Below are positions 7,545-19,090 of a DNA stretch of 37,377 nt, piece by piece. A program made the position numbers and the translations under genes. The notes under the pieces were generated by a model. The model made no database searches, had not been told where the DNA came from, and saw only the letters and a list, made by a program, of their open reading frames with translations. The DNA comes from Actinomycetota bacterium (GTDB taxonomy: Bacteria > Actinomycetota > Acidimicrobiia > Acidimicrobiales > AC-14), in the NCBI GenBank assembly GCA_040754375.1, contig JBFMCT010000032.1:2068-39444 (forward strand), written 5' to 3'. Positions within the stretch are counted from its first letter, which is position 1. Each line of letters starts with the position of its first letter.

Positions 7545-8237
7545 ATGTCCATCCCGGCCTTCGACCACGCTTCCCCCGCCATCGCGTCCCTTCCGGTCAG
7601 GGCCTGGCCCGACCCCGTCATCGACGCGTTGGGCCACGACCCCCGTTCCCCCTATGTCGAGAAGTTCTGGCTGGGCATCCTCGGGCCCAGCACCACCTGG
7701 CTCCTTCGCCTCCTGGCCGCCGAGATCGAGGCTCATCCGGAGGGGTTCGAGCTCGACCTGGCCGAGACGGCCCAGTGCCTGGGGCTCAGCTCCCGGGGCG
7801 GCCGCCACTCGGCCTTCATGCGGGCGCTGGCCCGGTGCTGCCGCTTCGACCTGGCCGACAGCCGGCCCGACGGCACGCTGGCCGTGCGCCGGCGGGTGCC
7901 GCCTCTCAACCGGCGCCAGGTCCTGGCGCTGCCCCCCTCCCTGGCCGATGCACACCGGGCCTGGCAGGAGGCCGACCTGGCCGTGCCCGCGGCCGAGCAG
8001 CTCCGGCGCCGGTGCCGCCAGCTGGCCCTCAGCCTCATCGAGCTGGGGGAGGACCGCGACGCCGTCGAGCGCCAGCTCGTGCGCTGGAAGTACAACCCGA
8101 TGGTCGCCCGGGAGGCGACGCTGTGGGCCACCGACCGCAGCGCCACCGGCCTCCCCCAGCCCTGGGCGGCGACCGCTGACCACGGCCCCGGTCCCCGCAA
8201 CGGGAGCCTTGCCGGCCCCCGACCGGGGGCCGCCTGA
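7545..8237 (+). CDS. conserved-looking helical protein, possible winged-helix DNA-binding protein
   Basis: I do not recognise a named family. ATG 7545 is chosen because GGAGG (7531-7535) is 9 nt upstream; the longer open frame from 7482 would place the dyad inside the gene. The 230-residue protein has a Trp/Tyr-rich helix (YVEKFWLGILGPSTTWLLRLLAAEIEA), then DLAETAQCLGLSSRGGRHSAFMRALARCCRFDLA followed by a basic LAVRRRVPPL hairpin. That order could be a helix-turn-helix with a wing. A helical stretch (RRRCRQLALSLIELGEDRDAVERQLVRWKYNP) and a low-complexity Pro/Gly tail follow. No membrane segment is seen. The operator-like dyad just upstream would fit autoregulation, which is inference. Confidence 0.8.
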   Translation: MSIPAFDHASPAIASLPVRAWPDPVIDALGHDPRSPYVEKFWLGILGPSTTWLLRLLAAEIEAHPEGFELDLAETAQCLGLSSRGGRHSAFMRALARCCRFDLADSRPDGTLAVRRRVPPLNRRQVLALPPSLADAHRAWQEADLAVPAAEQLRRRCRQLALSLIELGEDRDAVERQLVRWKYNPMVAREATLWATDRSATGLPQPWAATADHGPGPRNGSLAGPRPGAA

Positions 8238-8386
8238 CCGCCACGGGCGGCCGCCGCCACCACGCCCGGCGGCCGTCCGTCTGACCCCGCTCGCCGGCCC
8301 GGACGCCCCCTCCCACTGAGGCTCTGACCCAGCCTCCCGGGCCGGCAGCGGGGCCGGCGGCACCGGAGCCGTCGGCCCCGTCCGCC

Positions 8387-8485
8387 GCCAGACGTGGGCC
8401 GTCCGCCGCCAGCGTCAGCCGCCAGACGTGGGCCGTCCGCCGCCAGCGTCAGCCGCCAGACGTGGGCCGTCCGCCGCCGTCAGCC
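8387..8485. repeat. 34-bp direct tandem repeat, three copies
   Basis: Units begin at 8387, 8421 and 8455 with GCCAGACGTGGGCCGTCCGC. The first two units are identical over 34 bp and the third lacks three bases near its end. The repeats are contiguous without spacers. They lie between the convergent genes and run into the last codons of the leucyl aminopeptidase gene, whose stop (8449-8451) lies in the second unit. Since 34 is not a multiple of three, repeat loss or gain would change that C-terminus. Confidence 0.9.
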
Positions 8486-9957
8486 GTCACCCCGGCCGGG
8501 GGCTCGAAAGCCATGATGAGCTCCACGAGGGTCCGCACCCCGAAGCCCGTCCCACCCTTGGAGATGTAGCAGTCGTCCTCGTCGCTGCGGGCCGGCCCGG
8601 CGATGTCGAGATGCGCCCAGGGCACCGACCCCACGAACTCCTCGAGGAACAGGCCGGCGGTGAGCGCCCCGCCCCAGCGGCCGCCGATGTTCTTGAGGTC
8701 GGCGACGTCGGAGTCGATGTGCTTGCGGTACTGCGAGGGCAGGGGCAGGGGCCACACGGGCTCGCCCGCCCGCTCGGCGGCCGCCTGTACCTGGGCCCTC
8801 CACCCGTCGTCGTTGCCCATCAGCCCGGCGATGCGCTTGCCCAGGGCCACCATGCACGCCCCCGTCAGGGTGGCCACGTCCACGATGGCGTCCACCCCGG
8901 CCTCGACGGCCAGCGACAGGCCGTCGGCCAGCACCAGCCGCCCTTCGGCGTCGGTGTTCAGCACCTCGACGGTCTTGCCGTTGCGGATGTGGAGCACGTC
9001 GCCGGGCTTGGTGGCCCGGCCCCCGAGCAGGTTCTCGGTGGCCGGGATGATGGCGATCACCCGCACGCTCGGCTCCAACGAGGGCAGCACCGACATGGCC
9101 GCCAGCACGGCCGCCGCGCCCGACATGTCTGTCTTCATGGTCTCCATGGCCTCGGCCGGCTTGATGGACAGGCCGCCCGAGTCGAACGTGATGCCCTTGC
9201 CCACCAGGGCCAGCGTGCCCCTGGGGTTGGGGGGCTCGTAGACGAGCTCGATGAGCCGGGGGGGCTGGTCGGAGCCGGCAGCCACGCCCAATAGGCCCCC
9301 GAGGCGCTCGACGGCGATGGCCGCCTCGTCGAGCACCGTCAGCGACAGGCCTCCTTCGCGCTCGACCACTTCGGCGGCCTTGTCAGCCAAGGCCTGGGGG
9401 GTCAGGGTGCCCGCGGGCTCGTTGACCAGGTCACGGGCCATGGCCACCGCCGCCGCCAACCGCACCCCCCGGTCGAACCCGGCCGTGCCCGCCCCGTCGG
9501 TCTCGGGGCCCACGGCCGTGAACGACTCCAGGCGGGGCGCCTTGGGGTCGGCCTTGTAACGGGTGAAGCGGTAGGCCCCCAGGGCCGCCCCTTCAGCCAC
9601 CGCCTGGGCGGCCGTGGCCACGTCGAGGCGCCCCGACTCCACGGCCGCGGCCACCAGGGTGGTGGCCGCCCGCTCGTCCTTCCAGGCGGCCCGGGCGAAG
9701 GCGGCCGCGGCTCGGCGCAGGGCGTCAGCGTCGAGCTTGGCCGGGTCTCCGAGGCCGACGGCCACCACCGTGGGGCCGTCGCCCCCGGGCACGGCCATCG
9801 TCTCGCCCAGCTTGCCCTCGAACCCCCTGCGGGCCAGGTAACCGGCGTCGGGGACCACGCCCGCGCCCGCCGCGGGGGCCCGCTCCTCGAAGACGGGGGC
9901 ACCGACGACTGTGGCGTTGCCGGGCAGTTCGGCGGCGTAGGAGAACGCGATGGTCAA
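8449..9957 (-). CDS. pepA: leucyl aminopeptidase, M17 family
   Basis: The 502-residue cytosolic metallopeptidase removes N-terminal residues, preferably Leu, from peptides. The catalytic C-terminal domain carries GKGITFDSGGLSIKP (about 250-264), METMKTDMSGAAAV, and the M17 signature NTDAEGRLVLADGL (about 332-345), which together supply the two-metal site and active-site Lys and Arg. The N-terminal domain is variable, as usual. The start is taken as TTG 9957, where GAGGAG lies 5 nt upstream and TTGA overlaps the stop of the adenosyltransferase gene. No other start is convincing before TIAFSYAAELPGN. The extreme C-terminus (GGGRPTSGG) is encoded inside the 34-bp tandem repeat. Confidence 0.94.
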   Translation of the reverse strand: MTIAFSYAAELPGNATVVGAPVFEERAPAAGAGVVPDAGYLARRGFEGKLGETMAVPGGDGPTVVAVGLGDPAKLDADALRRAAAAFARAAWKDERAATTLVAAAVESGRLDVATAAQAVAEGAALGAYRFTRYKADPKAPRLESFTAVGPETDGAGTAGFDRGVRLAAAVAMARDLVNEPAGTLTPQALADKAAEVVEREGGLSLTVLDEAAIAVERLGGLLGVAAGSDQPPRLIELVYEPPNPRGTLALVGKGITFDSGGLSIKPAEAMETMKTDMSGAAAVLAAMSVLPSLEPSVRVIAIIPATENLLGGRATKPGDVLHIRNGKTVEVLNTDAEGRLVLADGLSLAVEAGVDAIVDVATLTGACMVALGKRIAGLMGNDDGWRAQVQAAAERAGEPVWPLPLPSQYRKHIDSDVADLKNIGGRWGGALTAGLFLEEFVGSVPWAHLDIAGPARSDEDDCYISKGGTGFGVRTLVELIMAFEPPAGVTADGGGRPTSGG

Positions 9958-10541
9958 GACAGCTCCTCGATGGGTTCGTTGGTCGGGGCCCGGGCGGGCA
10001 GGGGGGCGCCTTCCAGCCAGCGGGCCAGCGTCCACAGCAGGTCGGAAAGTCGGTTCAGGTAAGGCACTACGTGGGGGCCGGGGGCGGCGGCCGCCACCGC
10101 TCGGCGCTCGGCCCGGCGCACGACCGTCCGGGCGACGTCGAGGGCGGCCGACGGGACCGACTGGCCGGGCACGGCGAACTCGGTCAGGGGCACCGAACGG
10201 GCGCTGAAGGAGTCGATCACCGGCTCGAGCCGCTCGACCATGGCCTCGGTGACGGCCGTGCTCCCGTCTTCGAGGCGATGGCGCTGCCCGGGGGCGGCGG
10301 CCAGGTCGGCCATGAGCACCCACAGGTCACGCTCGATGCCAACCAGCAGTTCGTCGAGCTCACCCAGGTCGTCGGCGCCCTCGCCGGCCGGCCTGAGCGC
10401 CAGTGCGCGCGCCATGCCGATGGCGGCCTGGGCCTCGTCCACCGCGCCGCACGCCTCGATGACCGCCGAGTCCTTGGGGGCCCGGGAGCCGAAGAGCAGG
10501 CCCGTGGTGCCGTCGTCGCCCCGGCGGGTGTAGATCCTCAC
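9954..10541 (-). CDS. PduO-type corrinoid adenosyltransferase
   Basis: The 195-residue protein transfers the adenosyl group of ATP to cob(I)alamin to make adenosylcobalamin. Family motifs are the N-terminal MRIYTRRGDDGTTGLLFG (ATP loop), the ACGAVDEAQAAIG helix, and the C-terminal RTVVRRAERRAV with PYLNRLSDLLWTLARW. Length fits the homotrimeric helical-bundle family. It starts at ATG 10541 and its stop overlaps pepA by 4 nt, so the two are probably one transcript. B12-dependent methionine synthase lies less than 1 kb away on the other strand, consistent with a B12-using organism; MetH itself uses methylcobalamin, so an adenosylcobalamin enzyme must lie elsewhere. Confidence 0.93.
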   Translation of the reverse strand: MRIYTRRGDDGTTGLLFGSRAPKDSAVIEACGAVDEAQAAIGMARALALRPAGEGADDLGELDELLVGIERDLWVLMADLAAAPGQRHRLEDGSTAVTEAMVERLEPVIDSFSARSVPLTEFAVPGQSVPSAALDVARTVVRRAERRAVAAAAPGPHVVPYLNRLSDLLWTLARWLEGAPLPARAPTNEPIEELS

Positions 10542-10635
10542 CGGGCCGGAGCCTACGCGGCGGGCGGGTCAGTCGAGGGCGGGGGAGAGGGTGGCGGGGG
10601 AGAGGGGGCGTCGCCGGGAGGCCCGGGCCCGTCCA

Positions 10636-10766
10636 GGAGGCTGGTGTCTAAACCCTCCCCAGGCGGCCGGCCGCCCAGTCTTGGGCTCGGCCGAACTACG
10701 AAGTGCTGGTCAGGGGCAGGTCGGCCGCTCGGCGCGAAGCGCCGATCGCGAAAGACACCAGCCTCC
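10636..10766. repeat. 14-bp perfect inverted repeat bracketing the end of the membrane-protein gene
   Basis: GGAGGCTGGTGTCT at 10636-10649 is exactly complementary to AGACACCAGCCTCC at 10753-10766. A further palindrome, GGCGGCCGGCCGCC, lies near 10662. The right arm is inside the coding end of the 10696-11199 gene. It may be a small mobile repeat or a long-stem RNA structure. Confidence 0.7.
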
Positions 10767-11199
10767 CAGCCGCGGCTGGGCCCGGGTTGGCAGCCTGCTC
10801 CGCCCGGCGCCGGGCGACGTCGCGCTGGTGGACGAGGACGGCCACGTAGCCGATCGAGGCGTTGAGCAGGAACAGGGCCACCACCCAGGCCACCCGCAGG
10901 GCCGGGACCACTCCCAGCACGAGGGAGCCGGCCAGAGCGCCCACGAGGCCTCCGAGCACGTCCCGACGGCGTTTGGCGGCGCTCACCCGGCGACGGGGCC
11001 GGCCCGTCTTCGACCCTGCCCCCGCTTGGCCCGCCCCCGCCTGGCCGGCCTGGGCGGCGGCCTGCGGGCCCTTGCCCAAGACGCCCATCTGCTCGGAGAA
11101 GCTGGCGATGAACTCGGCCCGCCGTTCGGCCCGGGCGCGCAACACCGGCGGGACCAGCACCGCGGCCCAGATCAGACCGAGCACGATGAACACAGACAA
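10696..11199 (-). CDS. small membrane protein, function unknown
   Basis: The 167-residue protein starts MSVFIVLGLIWAAVLVPPVLRAR, an N-terminal membrane helix ending in a PPVLR motif often seen in actinobacterial membrane proteins of unknown role. A basic, Ala/Gly/Gln-rich cytoplasmic stretch (RAERRAEFIASF...AKRRRDVLGG) is followed by two close helices (LVGALAGSLVLGVVPAL and VAWVVALFLLNASIGYVAVLV) and a basic tail. No catalytic motif is visible. It is divergent from metH with 127 bp between. The last 20 codons hold one arm of the inverted repeat, so the C-terminus may have been altered by insertion of that repeat. Confidence 0.75.
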   Translation of the reverse strand: MSVFIVLGLIWAAVLVPPVLRARAERRAEFIASFSEQMGVLGKGPQAAAQAGQAGAGQAGAGSKTGRPRRRVSAAKRRRDVLGGLVGALAGSLVLGVVPALRVAWVVALFLLNASIGYVAVLVHQRDVARRRAEQAANPGPAAAGRLVSFAIGASRRAADLPLTSTS

Positions 11200-11326
11200 G
11201 CGGCGTCGCCCCCCTGGATTACGCCCGAACGTGCCTTACTACCACTTATCCACCGGCGGTGCACACGGGGCCCACATGCGGCAATCCGGTGAGGCCCTCC
11301 GGTGAGCGCCGGTAGCCTGGCAGGCG

Positions 11327-14782
<3,456 letters not shown>

Positions 14783-14816
14783 CGGTTAGCGGCCGCTGAA
14801 GGGGAACCTCGAGCAC

Positions 14817-16439
14817 GTGCCTGCCACCCTCGTCGCCCGCGACCTCACGGTGTCTTTCGGGGACCACGTGGTGCTCGACCGGGTGGGCCTCACGGTCGCA
14901 CCCGGCGACCGGGTCGGGGTGGTGGCGCCCAACGGCACGGGCAAGTCGACGCTGCTGCGGGCCCTGGCCGGCGTGCAGGCCCTCGACGGGGGTCGGGTGA
15001 TGCTGGCCCCGCCCACGGCCACCGTGGGCTACCTGCCCCAGGAACCTGAGCGTCGCCCGGGCGAGACGGTGCGGGACTTCCTGGCCCGCCGTACCGGGGC
15101 GACCGGCGCGGGCCACGACCTCGACCTGGCCACGGCCGACCTGGCCGCGGGAACGGCCGGGGCCGAGGACCGCTACACGGCCGCTCTCGAACGGTGGATG
15201 GCCCTGGGCGGGGCCGACCTCGACAGCCGCATCGGCCCCCTGTGGGCCAGCCTGGGCCTGGCCCCGGGCCTTCTCGACCAGGACATGGCCACGCTGTCAG
15301 GCGGCCAGGCGGCCCGGGCCTCGATGGCGGGTGTGCTGCTGGCCCGCTTCGACTTGTTCCTTCTCGACGAACCGACCAACGACCTCGACTTCGACGGTCT
15401 CGAACGGCTCGAAGGCTTCCTGGCCGGTCTCGGCGCGGGCGCGGTGATCGTGTCCCACGACCGGGCCTTCTTGGAGCGCACCATCACGGCCGTGATGGAG
15501 ATCGACGAGAACGAGCACACGGGCTCGTACTTCGCGGGCGGGTGGACGGCCTACCTCGACGAGCGGGCCACCGCCCGCCGCCACGCCGAGGAGGCCTACG
15601 GCGAGCACCGGGCCCGGAAACGGGAACTGCAGGAGCGGGCGCGCGAGCAGCGCCAGTGGGCGGTGCAGGGCGTGCGGGCCGTCAAGAAGAACCCCAAGGA
15701 CAACGACAAGGCCCAGCGGGGTTTCTCCGTCAACCGCACCGAGAAGCAGGCGGCCAAGGTGAGGATCACCGAGAAGGCCATCGAGCGGCTGGGTTCGGTC
15801 GACAAGCCGTGGGAGGGGTGGGACCTGCGGTTCACGGTGGCCTCGGCCCCCCGCAGCGGCGACGTGGTGGCCCGCCTGGTGGGGGCGGTGGTGGAGCGGG
15901 GTGACTTCCGCCTCGGTCCCGTCGAGCTGGAGCTGCGGTGGGGGGACCGCCTGGCTGTCCTCGGGCCCAACGGCAGCGGCAAGTCGACGCTGCTGGGCGC
16001 GCTCCTGGGCCGGCTGCCGCTGACAGCGGGCGAGCGGTGGGCCGGGCCCAGCGTGGTGGTCGGCGAGGTCGACCAGGCCCGGGGCCGGCTGGCGAGCGGC
16101 GACACCCTGCTGGCTGCCTTCATGGCCGAGGCGGGGGTCGACGCCCAGTCCGAGGCCCGCTCCCTGCTGGCCAAGTTCGGCCTGGGGGCTGGCCACGTGG
16201 TCCGGCCCGCGTCCTCGCTCACCCCCGGCGAGCGCACCCGGGCCACCTTGGCCGTCCTCATGGCCCGGGGCGTCAACTGCCTGGTCCTCGACGAGCCCAC
16301 CAACCACCTCGACCTGCCCGCCATCGAGCAGCTCGAAGCCGCCCTCGACAGCTACGACGGCACCCTCGTGCTGGTCACCCACGACCGCCGCCTGCTCGAA
16401 GCCGTCCGCATCACCCGCACCCTGACGCTCGGGGCCTGA
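14817..16439 (+). CDS. ABC-F family ATPase (ribosome-associated type)
   Basis: The 540-residue protein has two ABC domains and no membrane segment, as in ABC-F proteins that act on the ribosome. Domain 1 has Walker [10 protein letters not shown], signature LSGGQ and Walker [11 protein letters not shown]. Domain 2 has Walker [10 protein letters not shown], a degenerate signature LTPGER and Walker [12 protein letters not shown]. Between them (about 245-335) is a basic helical linker rich in Arg, Lys and Gln, the P-site tRNA-interacting segment of this family. GTG 14817 is the start, with AAGGGGA upstream. It follows metH by 34 bp. Some ABC-F proteins confer antibiotic resistance and others are housekeeping; sequence alone does not tell which. 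Confidence 0.92.
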   Translation: MPATLVARDLTVSFGDHVVLDRVGLTVAPGDRVGVVAPNGTGKSTLLRALAGVQALDGGRVMLAPPTATVGYLPQEPERRPGETVRDFLARRTGATGAGHDLDLATADLAAGTAGAEDRYTAALERWMALGGADLDSRIGPLWASLGLAPGLLDQDMATLSGGQAARASMAGVLLARFDLFLLDEPTNDLDFDGLERLEGFLAGLGAGAVIVSHDRAFLERTITAVMEIDENEHTGSYFAGGWTAYLDERATARRHAEEAYGEHRARKRELQERAREQRQWAVQGVRAVKKNPKDNDKAQRGFSVNRTEKQAAKVRITEKAIERLGSVDKPWEGWDLRFTVASAPRSGDVVARLVGAVVERGDFRLGPVELELRWGDRLAVLGPNGSGKSTLLGALLGRLPLTAGERWAGPSVVVGEVDQARGRLASGDTLLAAFMAEAGVDAQSEARSLLAKFGLGAGHVVRPASSLTPGERTRATLAVLMARGVNCLVLDEPTNHLDLPAIEQLEAALDSYDGTLVLVTHDRRLLEAVRITRTLTLGA

Positions 16440-16497
16440 CCATCGCCATCGGCGTGCCGCTGCATCGTCACGGTCAGGGCGACGGGCGAGGCCACCC

Positions 16498-17532
16498 CTA
16501 CAAGACGATGACGACCTTGCCTCGCACCTGACCGTCGAGGAGCAGGCGGACGGCGGCGGCGGCCTCGTCCAGGGGGTAGACCCGATCGACGGCCGGCGTC
16601 ACAGTCCCGGTCTCGATCAGCTCCCGGAGAGCGTCGAGATCGGCGGCGTTCTCCGAGGAGATGAAGGTACCCAGCGTCTGGCTGAAGAACGGGGACAGGA
16701 GCACAGCCCGGACCTGGCGGCCGGACCCGCCGAGCAGCCGCCCAGTGGTCTCGCCGCCGGTGATCACGAGCCGGCCGCGGGGGGTGAGCAGCTGGCGGAG
16801 CTCGGACAACCGGCGGTTGCCGCCGATGTCCACGATGGCGTCGTAGCGGGACCCGTCTCCTCCGATGTCGCCGCCTAGGACGTAGTCGATCACGTGATCC
16901 GCCCCGAGGGAACGGACCAGGTCGACCTTGGCCGTGCTGCACACGCCCGTGACCTCGGCACCCAGGGACTTGGCGATCTGCACGGCGAAGCTACCCACGC
17001 CCCCGGATGCCCCGATGACCAGCACCTTCTCGCCGGCCCGGACAGCGGCACGGTCGCGAACCGCCTGCAGGGCGGCAAGGCCGGACACGGGCACGGCCGC
17101 CGCCTGCTCGAACGTGAGGTTGGACGGCTTGAGGGCCAAACGCGCCGGTTGGGCCACGGCGTACTCGGCGAAGGTGCCGTTGGTGGTTCCGTAGACATCG
17201 TCGCCCGGTCGGAACCCAGTCACTCCCGCACCGACCGACTCGACCGTGCCGGCCATGCTGCGGCCCGGGTTGAGGTACTTCGGCCGGCGTACCCCGAAAC
17301 CGGCCACGCGGACCGGGTAGGGGAGACCGGACATGATGTGCCAGGTGCCCCGGTCGACGCTGGCCGCCCTAACCCGAACGAGCACGTCGCCGTCACCGCC
17401 CGCCGGCCGTTGGACCTCGGCCAGGCGCAGCACCTGCTCCGGTGCGCTGCCGTATTCGTCCTGTACGACGGCCCTCATCGTCGCCGTGTGCCCGCTCGTC
17501 GCTGCGTCATCGGTGGTGGCTGCTCGTGTCAT
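16498..17532 (-). CDS. zinc-free MDR oxidoreductase (quinone-oxidoreductase-like)
   Basis: The 344-residue protein belongs to the medium-chain dehydrogenase/reductase family. The GroES-like half begins MRAVVQDEYGSAPEQVLRLAEV and has GRSMAGTVESVGAGVTGFRPGDDVYG. The Rossmann half contains GASGGVGSFAVQIAKSLGAEVTGVCS and YDAIVDIGGNR. The catalytic zinc Cys of alcohol dehydrogenases is replaced (RGTWHIM segment), pointing to an NAD(P)H-dependent reductase of quinone-like or enone substrates. ATG 17532 is chosen for GAGGAG 5 nt upstream; the open frame reaching 17598 would overrun the promoter. It is divergent from a TetR-type gene, and two matching palindromes on its promoter suggest repression by that protein. 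Confidence 0.93.
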   Translation of the reverse strand: MTRAATTDDAATSGHTATMRAVVQDEYGSAPEQVLRLAEVQRPAGGDGDVLVRVRAASVDRGTWHIMSGLPYPVRVAGFGVRRPKYLNPGRSMAGTVESVGAGVTGFRPGDDVYGTTNGTFAEYAVAQPARLALKPSNLTFEQAAAVPVSGLAALQAVRDRAAVRAGEKVLVIGASGGVGSFAVQIAKSLGAEVTGVCSTAKVDLVRSLGADHVIDYVLGGDIGGDGSRYDAIVDIGGNRRLSELRQLLTPRGRLVITGGETTGRLLGGSGRQVRAVLLSPFFSQTLGTFISSENAADLDALRELIETGTVTPAVDRVYPLDEAAAAVRLLLDGQVRGKVVIVL

Positions 17533-17556
17533 GGTAACTCCTCGGGTCGCTGAAGG

Positions 17557-17598
17557 CTTACGTCGTAAGTAGTGTACCTTACATCGTAAGGTTGTCAA
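17557..17598 (-). promoter_or_regulatory. MDR-gene promoter with two TetR-type operators
   Basis: On the minus strand TTGACA (17598-17593) and TACACT (17576-17571) form a promoter with a 16-bp spacer. Palindrome CCTTACATCGTAAGG (17577-17591 on the plus strand) fills the spacer. A second, CTTACGTCGTAAG (17557-17569), covers the expected start site. Their centres are 21 bp apart. Binding would block the MDR gene and probably also the divergent tetR-like gene. Confidence 0.8.
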
Positions 17599-17631
17599 CC
17601 CGGCAACCAGTGGCGACAGGGAGGCAGCAGG

Positions 17632-18321
17632 ATGGTTGGCCCGACGAGGCCGGCACGGATGAGAGCGCCCCTAACCCGCGAGCGCGTCCTAAGCGAGGCG
17701 GCGGCGTTCGCGGACGAGCACGGCATCGCCTCGCTGAGCATGCGGAAGCTGGGCGACGCCCTTGGCGTCGAGGCCATGTCGTTGTACAACCACGTGGCCA
17801 ACAAGGACGAGCTGCTCGACGGTATGGTCGACCTGGTCTTCGGTGAGATCGACCTGCCCAAGGCCGGGGAGGACTGGTCGTCGGCCATGCGCCAGCGGGC
17901 CATTTCGGTCCGCCACGCGCTAGGCCGCCACCGCTGGGCCATCGGCCTAATGGAGTCACGAGCCGCGCCCGGCCCGGCCACCCTCCGCCACCACGACGCG
18001 GTCATCGGTTGCCTGCGCGGGGGTGGCTTCTCGGTGGAGATGGCCGCCCACGCCTTCTCGCTGGTCGACAGTTACATCTACGGGTTCGCCCTCCAGGAGG
18101 CGAGCCTGCCATTCGACACCGCCGAGGAGGCGGGCGAGGTCGCCACGGTGATCCTCGGCGCCATGGGCAGCGGCGCCTACCCCCACCTCACCGAGCTGAC
18201 CGTCGAACACGTGCTCCAGCCGGGCTACGACTATGCGGCCGAGTTCGAGTTCGGCCTCGACCTGATCCTCGATGGCCTGGCCCGGGCCGCCCGTCGGGCC
18301 CGGCAAGGCCGGGCCCGGTAG
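17632..18321 (+). CDS. TetR-family transcriptional repressor
   Basis: The 229-residue protein has an N-terminal TetR helix-turn-helix ([54 protein letters not shown], about 14-65) and a helical ligand-binding C-terminal half resembling the TetR_C type ([35 protein letters not shown], then a Tyr-rich helix near [14 protein letters not shown]). AGGGAGG (17618-17624) lies 7 nt before ATG 17632. The gene is divergent from the MDR oxidoreductase, with twin palindromes in between, so it very likely controls both genes and is released by a small molecule that the oxidoreductase may process. The ligand is unknown. Confidence 0.94.
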   Translation: MVGPTRPARMRAPLTRERVLSEAAAFADEHGIASLSMRKLGDALGVEAMSLYNHVANKDELLDGMVDLVFGEIDLPKAGEDWSSAMRQRAISVRHALGRHRWAIGLMESRAAPGPATLRHHDAVIGCLRGGGFSVEMAAHAFSLVDSYIYGFALQEASLPFDTAEEAGEVATVILGAMGSGAYPHLTELTVEHVLQPGYDYAAEFEFGLDLILDGLARAARRARQGRAR

Positions 18322-18364
18322 GGCCGGCGCAGTACGGCGGGGGCGTCGGCACCGAACACAGGTG

Positions 18365-19090
18365 ATGCGCCGAGCCCTGCCTTACACCGGGTTGGCCGGG
18401 GTGGGCGTCATCTGGACGACACTGCTGGCCGCCACCGCCGCCAGCGGGTTCGACCTGTTCGGCGACCTGCCCCTCAGCTACGTGGGCACCGAACCGGGGT
18501 CGGCCTTGCTGTTCACGGCGGGCATGGCGGCCACGGCCCTGTTGCTCGTGGCCTTCCACGGCCACGTCCGGGCCCGGTTCGACGTGTCCTGGGGGTTCTC
18601 GGTGGCCATGCTGGTGGGCCTGGCCGGCCAGTTGGTGGCTGCTTTCGTGCCGGTGGGGGGAGACACGGTCGCTCACCGCGTGCACACGGTCAGCGCCCTG
18701 GTGCTCGGCGCGTCGCTCCCGCTGCTCATGTGGCGGTTCGCGGCCGCCTTGCCCCGGGGCCGGCGGCGGAGAGCCGGCTACCGGCTGTTCTGGGCGGAGG
18801 TGGCGGCCTGTGCCGCCGGGTTTTACCTGTCGGCCATGGGGGTGGCGGCGGTGGCCGAGGTCCTGCCTGCTGCGGCCTTCCACGCTTGGGTCGTCACGGT
18901 CACGTTCTGGGGCCTGGACCGGTCGCGTGCCGGACGGGTGGCCCCCAGGCCGCAGAATACGGGGAATGGAAAGACGTACGAAGATCGTCGCCACCATCGG
19001 GCCGGCGTCGGACGACCCGGCCACGCTCGACCGGCTGATGGCCGCGGGCATGAACATGGCGCGGCTCTCCCTGGCCCACGGGCCGGTTGA
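18365..19090 (+). CDS. DUF998-like multi-pass membrane protein
   Basis: The 241-residue frame starts at ATG 18365 (GTG 18362 is adjacent in frame) and shows about six hydrophobic helices, beginning YTGLAGVGVIWTTLLAATAASGF and including ALLFTAGMAATALLLVAFHGHV and WGFSVAMLVGLAGQLVAAFVPVGG. The DLPLSYVGTEPGSALLFTAG and PVGGDTVAHRVHTVSALVLG segments resemble DUF998 proteins, with His in the latter. The hydrophobic core ends near VVTVTFWGLDRS. The last 42 residues or so are read from DNA that also encodes the start of pyruvate kinase in another frame, so this end is either a genuine long overlap or the product of a frameshift. Function is unknown. Confidence 0.7.
   Translation: MRRALPYTGLAGVGVIWTTLLAATAASGFDLFGDLPLSYVGTEPGSALLFTAGMAATALLLVAFHGHVRARFDVSWGFSVAMLVGLAGQLVAAFVPVGGDTVAHRVHTVSALVLGASLPLLMWRFAAALPRGRRRRAGYRLFWAEVAACAAGFYLSAMGVAAVAEVLPAAAFHAWVVTVTFWGLDRSRAGRVAPRPQNTGNGKTYEDRRHHRAGVGRPGHARPADGRGHEHGAALPGPRAG

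Noticed and set aside
8387-8485. Possible CRISPR array
   Set aside because: The 34-bp units are contiguous and have no spacers.
11200-11326. Possible cobalamin or SAM riboswitch before metH
   Set aside because: The gap is only 127 bp and I could not find a B12 box or SAM-type core.
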